This document shows positions 1 to 5,824 of a stretch of 5,824 nt of DNA, piece by piece. The stretch comes from Candidatus Hydrogenedentota bacterium (GTDB lineage: Bacteria; Hydrogenedentota; Hydrogenedentia; Hydrogenedentiales; GCA-2746185). Each line of letters starts with the position of its first letter. Position 1 is the stretch's first letter. Where the stretch lies: contig DTSJ01000030.1 in the NCBI GenBank assembly GCA_012965445.1, positions 1-5,824 on the forward strand. Reading direction: 5' to 3'. The position numbers were made by a program, and so were the translations under genes. The notes beneath the pieces were generated by a model, which worked only from the letters and a program-made list of their open reading frames with translations, searched no databases and was not told the DNA's origin.

Positions 1-34
1 ATATTAGGTGGACCAAGACGTACTACCGAAGCGG

Positions 35-2158
35 CTATTTTGTGATGACCAGATCCGTATCTTCGATGGAGATTTCCACCTGGGTTCCGTCGCTTAGAAT
101 CGAGAGGACGCTCTGGTCTCTCTTGACATCGTTGAGGTAGCCATTGGCGATGATCTTTGTATCAAAACCGAGGCTTTCGCCGGTATCTTCATGGAACTGC
201 TCGGGACTGCGTCGGTATACGATGCAGCGAAGATTTTTTGAAACGCCGTCGGACTGATTGAGGGTGGTTTGCACTTTTCCGCCGCCCTGGGTACGGAGGA
301 TTTCTCCCTGGGCAACCGGAAAGAGCTGTCGGAAGCGCAGGGCGAGGTCGCCGGTGAGTTTTTGAAGATCCTGCCGTGTATCGTTGGGTCCGGCGACATC
401 AGCGTAACCAATGACTGTCGAGGTGACGGGATCGATTGCTTCGAGCACGACTTCGATGCTGTCGAAACTGCGGTGGACTTTACCAATTACGAGAACTTCG
501 GCTTCCAACAATCTTTGACTGATCGCCTGTCGTGACTGCTTGTCGCCCAATGCGAGGGTCAGTTCCCGTTCGTCCGCGATATTCTGGGCATCTTCGTCGT
601 CTAGAATCCGAAACCGATTTTGACCAGAGAGTTGTATTTTCAGTTGTCTGGTAATGAAGTCGGCACTCTCGTCGAGATCGGGTGCGGTACCCTCTGCCCA
701 AACGTTTCCGAGAATAGCGAGGTTCAGACGATTCATGGGAAGATGGATATCTGTGAGTTCTCGAAGGATGGTGATTTCCTGAACGTCCCTTTGTCCGGCA
801 GTGTCTACGACTTCTATTTTAACAGTGTTTTTGTCTTCGGGGAGTGGTATGCGGCGACTGATGGTCTGTTGTTTGCGCCCAGGAACAAGATTGGCGACTT
901 CGACACCGTTGATAACGACTTGATCAATTGGATTCGGAGACTGGATGAGCATTCCGAGGATGATTTCGTCAAGTCTGTACTTTTGTCCCTCGTACGCGTT
1001 GGTAACTGTGATCTTCGGCTCCGTCAGCGTCGTTTCATTTGCTGCGAGTGTGAGGGCAGCCACTTTCCCGCCGCGCATGACCGCCGTCAAACCGTTCGGC
1101 AGCTGCACGGAATTTGTGTTGTTCGCCAATACAATGCCGGAGTGTATATCGGAGAGAGCAACCGTGTCGCCTCCGCCGAGAAGTACACGACCGTTGGTCT
1201 CATTCCCAATGTCATCCATGGCGGTAAAGAGGATTCGATTGTCGGCGGGTAGGGTCGAGATTGCGACCGAGAACGTTGCTGTGCCGTCGCTTCCGGACGC
1301 GATTACGGCATCGACTCCGGCAACCTTGAGCGAATCGATTCCAGCTGGATCGGAGATCGCGCCGGTAAGAGTGCCTGGAATGGTAATTGGCCTGTCGAAG
1401 CTAATTGCGGGGCCTTCGTGGTCGGTCGCGATATCGAGGGTGTAGGTAGCTTCTTTACCGGAGATATCGGTTGCTGTTATAGAAATTGTGTTCGTACCCG
1501 CGCTGAGCGTTATCGGCACTTCGATATCCACTGTTTTGCCGGATACCTGAATGGGGTAGGAATCATCGCCGATGCGGATCGCGGTCACGAAAGTATCGTC
1601 AGTGGCCTGGGCGGTCAGGATTATGGATGACTCGCGCAGCCCGGAAACGTTCCGTGTCGCAAAGGTTACTCTGGGCGGTGATTGGTCAGTACTGGAAAAC
1701 AGAGTTGCGCGAGCCTGATCCAGGTAGTATGCGGCGCGTGCGGAGGGGGTCTGCTGGTTGCTCTGTTCGAGATAGGGAATCGCTTCTTCGAACTTGTCCT
1801 GATTGAACAGAACTATCCCGAGTTCGCGATTCGGGAAATATTCCGGTATGAAGTGGAGGCCGTAGGTGCGTGCCCATCGCTGGTCTTTCGTTCGTTTTGC
1901 CAGCGCTGTGCGGAGATCCTCTTCGGCTTCGGCATAGAATTGCCCATCCAGGTAAGAGCGACCGCGCACGTAGTAGTTCCACCAGCGACCGCGGAAACTG
2001 CCTTGCTTTTTGCCCTCTGCTGTCTTGCCTTCTTGACCGTATTGGACACCGTCCCGCATGTATTTGGACTGGTCCTTGCTCGTGGCACAGCCAGCAACGA
2101 AAATCACCATGGCGACTGCCATGGTGATTTTAATCAAGCAGGATTTCAATCGAATCAT
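35..2158 (-). CDS. Outer-membrane lipoprotein with TPR-like helices, Ig-like repeats and CsgG/FlgT-like C-terminus
   Basis: This 707-aa protein is probably exported, lipidated and held at the periplasmic face of the outer membrane. Seen: a basic n-region (MIRLKSCLIK), a hydrophobic core and a lipobox VAGC with Cys24; the next residue is Ala, not Asp, which favours outer-membrane sorting. Residues about 60-155 look like TPR-type helix pairs (NYYVRGRSYLDGQFYAEAEE; ELGIVLFNQDKFEEAIPYLE). Residues about 160-467 hold three Ig-like beta repeats, each ending in a similar strand (NTISITATDISG, NRILFTAMDDIG, NTVKIEVVDTAG). Residues 475-613 resemble CsgG/FlgO-type envelope proteins (LNLAILG, FRILDDEDAQNIADE, AEVLVIGKV), and 615-707 resemble the FlgT C-terminal domain. 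The ATG at 2158 is chosen because it gives a complete signal peptide and has AAAAGG 7 nt upstream. It lies 2 bp after the kinase stop, so co-transcription and translational coupling are likely. The role is inferred: an envelope partner of the kinase. I recognise no named gene. The domain calls come from reading motifs, not from a profile search. Confidence 0.85.
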   Translation of the reverse strand: MIRLKSCLIKITMAVAMVIFVAGCATSKDQSKYMRDGVQYGQEGKTAEGKKQGSFRGRWWNYYVRGRSYLDGQFYAEAEEDLRTALAKRTKDQRWARTYGLHFIPEYFPNRELGIVLFNQDKFEEAIPYLEQSNQQTPSARAAYYLDQARATLFSSTDQSPPRVTFATRNVSGLRESSIILTAQATDDTFVTAIRIGDDSYPIQVSGKTVDIEVPITLSAGTNTISITATDISGKEATYTLDIATDHEGPAISFDRPITIPGTLTGAISDPAGIDSLKVAGVDAVIASGSDGTATFSVAISTLPADNRILFTAMDDIGNETNGRVLLGGGDTVALSDIHSGIVLANNTNSVQLPNGLTAVMRGGKVAALTLAANETTLTEPKITVTNAYEGQKYRLDEIILGMLIQSPNPIDQVVINGVEVANLVPGRKQQTISRRIPLPEDKNTVKIEVVDTAGQRDVQEITILRELTDIHLPMNRLNLAILGNVWAEGTAPDLDESADFITRQLKIQLSGQNRFRILDDEDAQNIADERELTLALGDKQSRQAISQRLLEAEVLVIGKVHRSFDSIEVVLEAIDPVTSTVIGYADVAGPNDTRQDLQKLTGDLALRFRQLFPVAQGEILRTQGGGKVQTTLNQSDGVSKNLRCIVYRRSPEQFHEDTGESLGFDTKIIANGYLNDVKRDQSVLSILSDGTQVEISIEDTDLVITK
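2100..2131 (-). repeat. Perfect 14-bp inverted repeat (mRNA hairpin) in the signal-peptide codons
   Basis: AAAATCACCATGGC (2100-2113) and GCCATGGTGATTTT (2118-2131) are exact complements around a 4-nt loop, with no mismatch. In the lipoprotein mRNA the stem starts 28 nt after the A of the start codon and covers codons 10-20 (through MAVAMVIF). The U-rich end of the stem pairs with its A-rich start. It could slow early elongation, tune the kinase-to-lipoprotein ratio, or act as a weak attenuator. The repeat itself is certain; its function is unknown. Confidence 0.9.
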
Positions 2159-2171
2159 GTTTAGGCCTTTT
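2156..2171 (-). promoter_or_regulatory. Lipoprotein ribosome binding site inside the kinase 3' end
   Basis: On the minus strand AAAAGG (2166-2171) lies within the last kinase codons, 7 nt before the lipoprotein ATG (2158-2156). The kinase TAA (2163-2161) and that ATG are 2 bp apart. This arrangement predicts that ribosomes ending the kinase help start the lipoprotein. Confidence 0.7.
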
Positions 2172-4635
2172 CTTGAACGTACCAGCCGTCCTTAGCCGTC
2201 TTAGGCTCGAATCCGACTGGTTCGACTCGGCATTTATTGTCACTAATATCGCCGACTACTCTTACGATATAGTCGCCGACTTTTGCACCGTGCGGCTCGT
2301 TGTGAACCGTAAACTGCATTCCTTCAGACACACCGACCGTAGAACCGATGTTGAGTGTCAGACCGTCGGAGTCGCTGGCCAAAATCCCTTGTAGCCTATA
2401 AGAACTGGTCAGCTTCGCGCGAATCATGGATTCCAGTTCTCGAATCCAAGCCTTCCACGCGGCCCGGTCACTGTTGTGCGGCGGCAGGTTCAGATCTTCT
2501 TCCATGAAAATCTGTTCTCCTGAAGCAACACTTGTTATTGAAAACGACACCAGTTGGTCATCTTTAAACGAAGAAAATTCAGGTTTGACAATATATCGGA
2601 CTCCGAATATGCCGCTGAGGATATCGCCTTTTTCGTCTTCAGCGCCGACTTTTGAAATCAGGTTCTTTTCTGCGAGCACTTCATCCAAATGTACACGGTC
2701 TAGAATCGAAATTGGTCTTCCGGTTCCGTTCGCAAGGGCAGCATTGAGATAGAATGGGAAGAACTCGTTCAATCCCTCTTCCAGAACGCGCCCTGTCATG
2801 GACTCTTGTACCTTTGCATCCAATACACTAACCCGAAGCGGACGGCTTGTCCAGCTGTCATAGGAACCGTTGTCGTCAATAGCATCGCTCAGTTCATCGG
2901 CATACTGCATGAGAACGGCTTTTTCTTCGTTTCTTACGCGGGCTTCGATGATTTCGGCGAACTCAGCGGCCCGGCCTGCCACGTTAGCGTTGGAGACACC
3001 TCGCAGTTCGTTGAACGTTGTCGAAGCACTGTCAAACTTGTTTGACGCGAAATAGGCCTGCCCCAGAGTCTGGAGTGCAGTGTGTTTTTGCCAGTTAAAA
3101 TTAAGATGACTTGAGTCGAATTTTTCGAGTCGGCTGATTACGTCTCTATGTTGGCTCGAAGCCAGGTCAAGCATGGCCAACAATACTACGGAATATGAGT
3201 CCGGAACCGCGTCTGCATTGGCTTGCAGCTGTGCTCTGGATGCTTCCCGGTCAAGTGCGTGAGCAAGAACCGCGTCGATTTCACGCTCCATTGCCGGGTC
3301 CGTGATCAGTTCTGATACAGTCTGCGCTTCTGTATTTTGACCGCTTCGCTGAAGGGCATAGGCCAACTGATAGGCGGCTTCCTGATAGTCGGCTTCAGTA
3401 CCGCCAAAGGGCTCCATAAACTTGCGGAGACGCGTCTCTGCTTTGGAATACTCGCTCTGTTCGATCAGGTTTTTCGTTTCTGCCAGTACCGTTGTCGTTC
3501 CTGAATCAGAACCTGAGCGCCCGGAGAAAAATCCGCCGATACCGACTATTGTGATACATGCGGTAACACCGGCCGCGACGGCGTACTTAACCCATGCGGG
3601 TTTTTTAACGGGATCGAGACGCGCGGAGTCTGCCGAGCCGGTCTCTTCGATAGCGTGAATAGTGCGGCGCAATGCATCTTTGAATTCCGTAGCGTTTTGA
3701 AACCGATCATCCGGTTTTCGTGCCCGTGCTTTTTTGACGATGTCGTAAACGATTTTCGGGAGACCGTCGCGATGGGACGTCAACTGTTCGCCTTTACCGG
3801 ACCGAATTTTCTCCATGATTTCGTATTGGGAATCCCCGCTGAAGGGGAGCTGACCACTGAGGAGTTGGTAAAGTGTCACGCCGAGGGAATAAATGTCTGA
3901 GCGCTCGTCGAGGGTTTTTCCGGAGATTTGTTCGATGGGCATAAATGGAGGCGAGCCGGCTATGGTCTGGGTGGCAGAGTCGATACCCTTGTTGTAGAAG
4001 CGTGCCAAGCCGAAATCGCAGAGCTTGGTTTGTTTCGTTTTCGAATCGATCAGAATGTTTGCAGGTTTGATGTCGCGATGCAGAACGCCCTGGTCATGTG
4101 CGTATTCCAGTGCTTCACAGCAGTTCGCGATAATTTCGAGCGCATCTTTAAGGGGAAGACCATCGGGATTATTTTTGAGCTGGTCCTCGACGCTTCCATC
4201 CATATACTCGAGTGCCATATAGTTGCAACCCCGGTATTCTCCCCAAGTATAAATTTGAACGATGTTTCCATTTTTGCTCAGGTTCGCGAGGATCTTGGCT
4301 TCCCGTTTGAAGAGTTTGCTGTAATCACTGTTCATCGGCGCGCTGAGGAATTTCACCGCCGCGTGCCTGTCAAGTTTTATGTCGCGAGCTTTGTAAACGG
4401 CGCCGAATCCACCCTGACCGAGCTTGGATAGAATATGGTAGTGACCCAGGGTCTGGCCGAGATAGGTATCATCCTCAGCTTCAATCTGGTCGAAGACGTC
4501 CGTTTTTCCGACCTTCTGATCCCCTGTTTTAATCTGTGGAACCGTAGCATCGGTCGAAGAGATTTCATCAGAGGGCTCATAGCCTTCGGGAAAAACCTGG
4601 GTCGCTTCATCATTTGAATTTGTAGAGTCTGACAT
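2161..4635 (-). CDS. Transmembrane PknB-type Ser/Thr protein kinase with periplasmic TPR-like and CsgG/FlgT-like region
   Basis: This 824-aa protein should phosphorylate Ser/Thr on cytoplasmic targets and carries a large extracytoplasmic half. An acidic, Thr-rich tail (1-55) precedes the kinase domain (about 65-325). The catalytic set is complete: glycine loop LGQGGFGAVYK (72-82), Lys95 in AVKF, Glu112 of helix C, HRDIKPAN (186-193), DFG (207-209), DIYSLG (247-252) and Arg311. The activation loop (210-227) has Thr222 and Thr224. The usual APE is replaced by PIE in FMPIEQ (231-236). One membrane helix spans about 349-371. Beyond it are TPR-like helices (about 385-560), a CsgG-like region (598-745; note PISILDRVHLDEVLAEKNL and GVRYIVKPEF) and a FlgT-C-like end (746-824; LNIGSTVGVSEGMQFTVHNE). 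The ATG at 4635 has GAGG 10 nt upstream (4646-4649). The gene is first of a two-gene unit and divergent from the FHA-CHAT gene. Kinase activity is confident; the ligand and substrates are unknown. Confidence 0.93.
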   Translation of the reverse strand: MSDSTNSNDEATQVFPEGYEPSDEISSTDATVPQIKTGDQKVGKTDVFDQIEAEDDTYLGQTLGHYHILSKLGQGGFGAVYKARDIKLDRHAAVKFLSAPMNSDYSKLFKREAKILANLSKNGNIVQIYTWGEYRGCNYMALEYMDGSVEDQLKNNPDGLPLKDALEIIANCCEALEYAHDQGVLHRDIKPANILIDSKTKQTKLCDFGLARFYNKGIDSATQTIAGSPPFMPIEQISGKTLDERSDIYSLGVTLYQLLSGQLPFSGDSQYEIMEKIRSGKGEQLTSHRDGLPKIVYDIVKKARARKPDDRFQNATEFKDALRRTIHAIEETGSADSARLDPVKKPAWVKYAVAAGVTACITIVGIGGFFSGRSGSDSGTTTVLAETKNLIEQSEYSKAETRLRKFMEPFGGTEADYQEAAYQLAYALQRSGQNTEAQTVSELITDPAMEREIDAVLAHALDREASRAQLQANADAVPDSYSVVLLAMLDLASSQHRDVISRLEKFDSSHLNFNWQKHTALQTLGQAYFASNKFDSASTTFNELRGVSNANVAGRAAEFAEIIEARVRNEEKAVLMQYADELSDAIDDNGSYDSWTSRPLRVSVLDAKVQESMTGRVLEEGLNEFFPFYLNAALANGTGRPISILDRVHLDEVLAEKNLISKVGAEDEKGDILSGIFGVRYIVKPEFSSFKDDQLVSFSITSVASGEQIFMEEDLNLPPHNSDRAAWKAWIRELESMIRAKLTSSYRLQGILASDSDGLTLNIGSTVGVSEGMQFTVHNEPHGAKVGDYIVRVVGDISDNKCRVEPVGFEPKTAKDGWYVQEKA

Positions 4636-4666
4636 AACGGTTAAGCCTCATTTGTTTTCTTCCATA

Positions 4667-4695
4667 ATTCTATTGAGTAGCGTATAGTAATGCAA
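4667..4695 (-). promoter_or_regulatory. Candidate promoter of the kinase-lipoprotein unit
   Basis: Read on the minus strand, TTGCAT (4690-4695) and TAGAAT (4667-4672) are separated by 17 bp. The -10 matches the sigma-70 consensus at 5 of 6 positions; the -35 matches only in TTG. Transcription would start near 4660, giving a leader of about 25 nt with GAGG before the ATG. Prediction by eye only. Confidence 0.35.
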
Positions 4696-4708
4696 GTAGT
4701 TCCTACTT
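4694..4708. repeat. Inverted repeat AAGTAG-TTC-CTACTT at the kinase promoter
   Basis: The arms are perfect 6-bp complements around a 3-nt centre. The repeat overlaps the outer end of the candidate -35 of the kinase promoter by 2 bp, a position that would suit an operator or activator site. If transcription starts upstream of it, it could instead be a small RNA hairpin. Six-bp arms can arise by chance. Confidence 0.35.
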
Positions 4709-4733
4709 CTCGTTTGCCAGATTAGACGCTTTT

Positions 4734-4763
4734 TTGACCCGTGTGCTTACATAAAATTAAAAT
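4734..4763 (+). promoter_or_regulatory. Candidate upstream promoter of the FHA-CHAT gene
   Basis: TTGACC (4734-4739) and TAAAAT (4758-4763) are 18 bp apart, and each matches the sigma-70 consensus at 5 of 6 positions. The leader would be about 80 nt. Prediction by eye only. Confidence 0.4.
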
Positions 4764-4772
4764 TGGGACCTG

Positions 4773-4821
4773 ATACACTCGATTGTGCTTATAATATGGG
4801 GTATTGGTGTAAATAGTGTAT
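4773..4821. repeat. Split inverted repeat ATACACT ... AGTGTAT around the TATAAT box
   Basis: ATACACT (4773-4779) and AGTGTAT (4815-4821) are perfect 7-bp complements 35 bp apart. They bracket the TATAAT box and its expected transcription start. A second GTGTA (4807-4811) sits 9 bp before the GTGTA of the right arm. The layout could be a pair of regulator half-sites, but chance is not excluded. Confidence 0.25.
4790..4795 (+). promoter_or_regulatory. Candidate second -10 box of the FHA-CHAT gene
   Basis: This is a perfect TATAAT, but there is no good -35 at 16-18 bp, and the upstream TG is one base off the extended -10 position. Transcription from here would start near 4802 and give a leader of about 45 nt. 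It may need an activator, or may not be used. Confidence 0.3.
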
Positions 4822-4832
4822 GATTTCTTAAC

Positions 4833-4850
4833 AGGGAGTGCAGGCATTTG
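4833..4850 (+). promoter_or_regulatory. Ribosome binding site and TTG start of the FHA-CHAT gene
   Basis: AGGGAG (4833-4838) lies 9 nt before the TTG at 4848-4850. No in-frame ATG or GTG lies between the upstream stop (4821-4823) and the FHA domain, so this site decides the start. Confidence 0.75.
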
Positions 4851-5824
4851 GATCTAGAATCGCCTCTGAGGATTAGAGTCACTGTCGCGGACGGCCCGTT
4901 GGCGGGAGAGCGGTTCATTTGCGCCCAGCCCCGTATCCAGCTTGGCCGCGCAAACAAGAATGACATAATCCTGAAAGATGATTCGACGATTTCAGCGTCT
5001 CACGCCGTTCTGTTCTGGAAGGAGGAAGGTTGGTATATTTCTGATAATGGGAGTACCAACGGCACGTACTTGTTGATTGAAGGCAAGAAAATTCGTGTAC
5101 GCAAACCCGTGCGCATAGCCCAGAGGCAGTTATTCTTTCTAGGTTCGACGAGTGTCCGTTTTGATGCTCCAAATGAAGACTCAGAATTTGAGACGACGGA
5201 AGAATTTCAGCAGGAGGCCGATAGCCACGTCCCGTTGGGTCCGCGTATGCCGGCCCAGCAGATGCATATTTCTGAGCGTGATGAGCAGCTGCGGATCAGG
5301 ATGTCATCGATCAAGCCGATTAGTGCTGAATATACATTGCCGTTTCAAGAACGCGACATTCGAATGTTGAGCAGTGCCTTGCGAGAGGGTGTATTGCTTT
5401 TCAATCACACGAGTGGTTCGGAGCAGTCTGGCCAGGAAGGGATACTGGAGAGTTCGCTGGTCAAACTAGGCGAATGGCTTCAAAACCAGTGTTTTCCCAG
5501 ACCCGTACAGAACGAACTGGCGAAAAGTGCGAATTCGGATTTACTGCTGACCCTCGATCCGTCGCTGGTCCATATACCTTGGGAACTGGCAGTCGTGAAT
5601 GGTCGGCCGATGTGTCTCCAGTTCAACATGGGCCGTCAGATTGTGTTGCCATATCGAAGCAAGCTGGGTGGCATGGTTCCGGAAAAGAACGATAAGCGAC
5701 TTTTGATCGTTGCTAATCCCGATGAGACTCTGCCGGAGGCTCAGAACCACGGGGAAGAACTATATTACAAAATTATCATGAATTATCCTCAGGTGCATGT
5801 GGAACTGCTGGCTGGGACGCGTAC
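4848..5824 (+). CDS. FHA-CHAT domain protein, N-terminal part (runs off window)
   Basis: An open frame from a TTG start to the window edge gives 325 codons and no stop. Residues about 10-106 form an FHA domain, a phosphothreonine-binding module, with GR (33-34), SH (51-52) and DNGSTNGTY (66-74) all intact. A linker of about 60 residues follows. From about 165 the protein reads as the N-terminal part of a CHAT domain (caspase/separase-like fold): LLLTLDPSLVHIPWEL (232-247), MCLQFNMGRQIVLP (255-268) and LLIVANP (285-291) followed by LPEAQNHGEEL (295-305). The catalytic His and Cys of CHAT proteases lie further on, outside the window, so protease activity cannot be judged. TTG is preferred because it follows AGGGAG by 9 nt, a stop at 4821-4823 closes the frame upstream, and the first in-frame ATG (residue 134) would delete the FHA domain. 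No signal peptide is seen, so the protein is probably cytoplasmic. Inference: it reads phosphothreonine made by the divergent kinase and acts as the effector. Confidence 0.88.
   Translation, partial: MDLESPLRIRVTVADGPLAGERFICAQPRIQLGRANKNDIILKDDSTISASHAVLFWKEEGWYISDNGSTNGTYLLIEGKKIRVRKPVRIAQRQLFFLGSTSVRFDAPNEDSEFETTEEFQQEADSHVPLGPRMPAQQMHISERDEQLRIRMSSIKPISAEYTLPFQERDIRMLSSALREGVLLFNHTSGSEQSGQEGILESSLVKLGEWLQNQCFPRPVQNELAKSANSDLLLTLDPSLVHIPWELAVVNGRPMCLQFNMGRQIVLPYRSKLGGMVPEKNDKRLLIVANPDETLPEAQNHGEELYYKIIMNYPQVHVELLAGTR

Larger units (their letters stand above)
4636..4847. promoter_or_regulatory. Divergent intergenic regulatory region
   Basis: This 212-bp AT-rich spacer separates the kinase start from the FHA-CHAT start and must hold the 5' signals of both, unless either is expressed from elsewhere. 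I found no supportable small gene in it. It contains candidate sigma-70-like promoters in both directions and two inverted repeats, listed separately. Confidence 0.7.

Noticed and set aside
1..34. Possible start of a further minus-strand gene or a terminator after the lipoprotein stop
   Set aside because: Only a 3-bp stem (CCG/CGG) is seen, with no U-run, ribosome site or start codon; the stretch is too short to judge.
620..1252. Plus-strand open frame of 210 codons
   Set aside because: It lies wholly antisense to the lipoprotein gene, whose frame shows a coherent signal peptide, repeats and domains; its translation has no recognisable motif.
2087..2122. Alternative lipoprotein start at Met13
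   Set aside because: It would remove the basic n-region of the signal peptide and has no better ribosome site than the ATG at 2158.
2100..2131. The 14-bp hairpin as an intrinsic transcription terminator
   Set aside because: The Us are inside the stem and are not followed by a U-run, and it lies within the signal-peptide codons of an intact gene. Complete termination is unlikely, though partial attenuation remains possible.
1682..2164. Plus-strand open frame of 160 codons
   Set aside because: It is antisense to the 5' part of the lipoprotein gene, with Cys-rich composition and no family likeness; it is a shadow frame.
3928..4431. Plus-strand open frame of 167 codons
   Set aside because: It is antisense to the kinase catalytic domain, and the conserved kinase motifs show that the minus strand is the coding one.
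4915..5172. Minus-strand open frame opposite the FHA domain
   Set aside because: The plus strand encodes a clear FHA signature here; the antisense product has no motif.
1..5824. CRISPR array, tRNA, rRNA, insertion sequence or attachment site
   Set aside because: I saw no regularly spaced direct repeats, RNA gene signature, transposase or terminal repeats.

Overview
This looks like part of a Gram-negative (two-membrane) bacterial chromosome of moderate GC. The evidence is a lipoprotein signal peptide with Ala after the lipidated Cys, an inner-membrane Ser/Thr kinase with a periplasmic half, and envelope modules of the CsgG and FlgT type. Large envelope kinases, FHA proteins and CHAT proteins are common in signalling-rich or multicellular lineages, but I cannot name the phylum from this window.

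Layout: two genes lie on the minus strand and are read right to left. A transmembrane eukaryotic-like Ser/Thr kinase (2161-4635, 824 aa) is followed after only 2 bp by a large lipoprotein (35-2158, 707 aa). The lipoprotein has TPR-like helices, three Ig-like repeats and a CsgG-like plus FlgT-like C-terminus. A divergent gene starts at a TTG codon at 4848 on the plus strand and runs off the right edge. It encodes an N-terminal FHA domain (phosphothreonine reader) followed by the first part of a CHAT domain (caspase-like protease fold). The 212-bp spacer between the divergent genes (4636-4847) holds candidate promoters in both directions and two inverted repeats. Bases 1-34 hold no gene I can support.

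How the genes may work together (inference): the kinase and the lipoprotein appear to end in the same pair of extracytoplasmic modules, CsgG-like then FlgT-C-like. They could therefore meet in the periplasm, one anchored in the inner membrane and the other in the outer. A change sensed there would be passed through the single membrane segment to an apparently intact cytoplasmic kinase domain. Phosphothreonine made by that kinase could then recruit or switch the FHA-CHAT protein, a possible protease effector. This kinase / envelope lipoprotein / FHA-CHAT set is the most interesting part of the window and may be an undescribed envelope-surveillance or conflict system.

The second striking signal is a perfect 14-bp inverted repeat with a 4-nt loop (2100-2131) inside the lipoprotein signal-peptide codons. 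It would form a strong mRNA hairpin just after the lipoprotein start.
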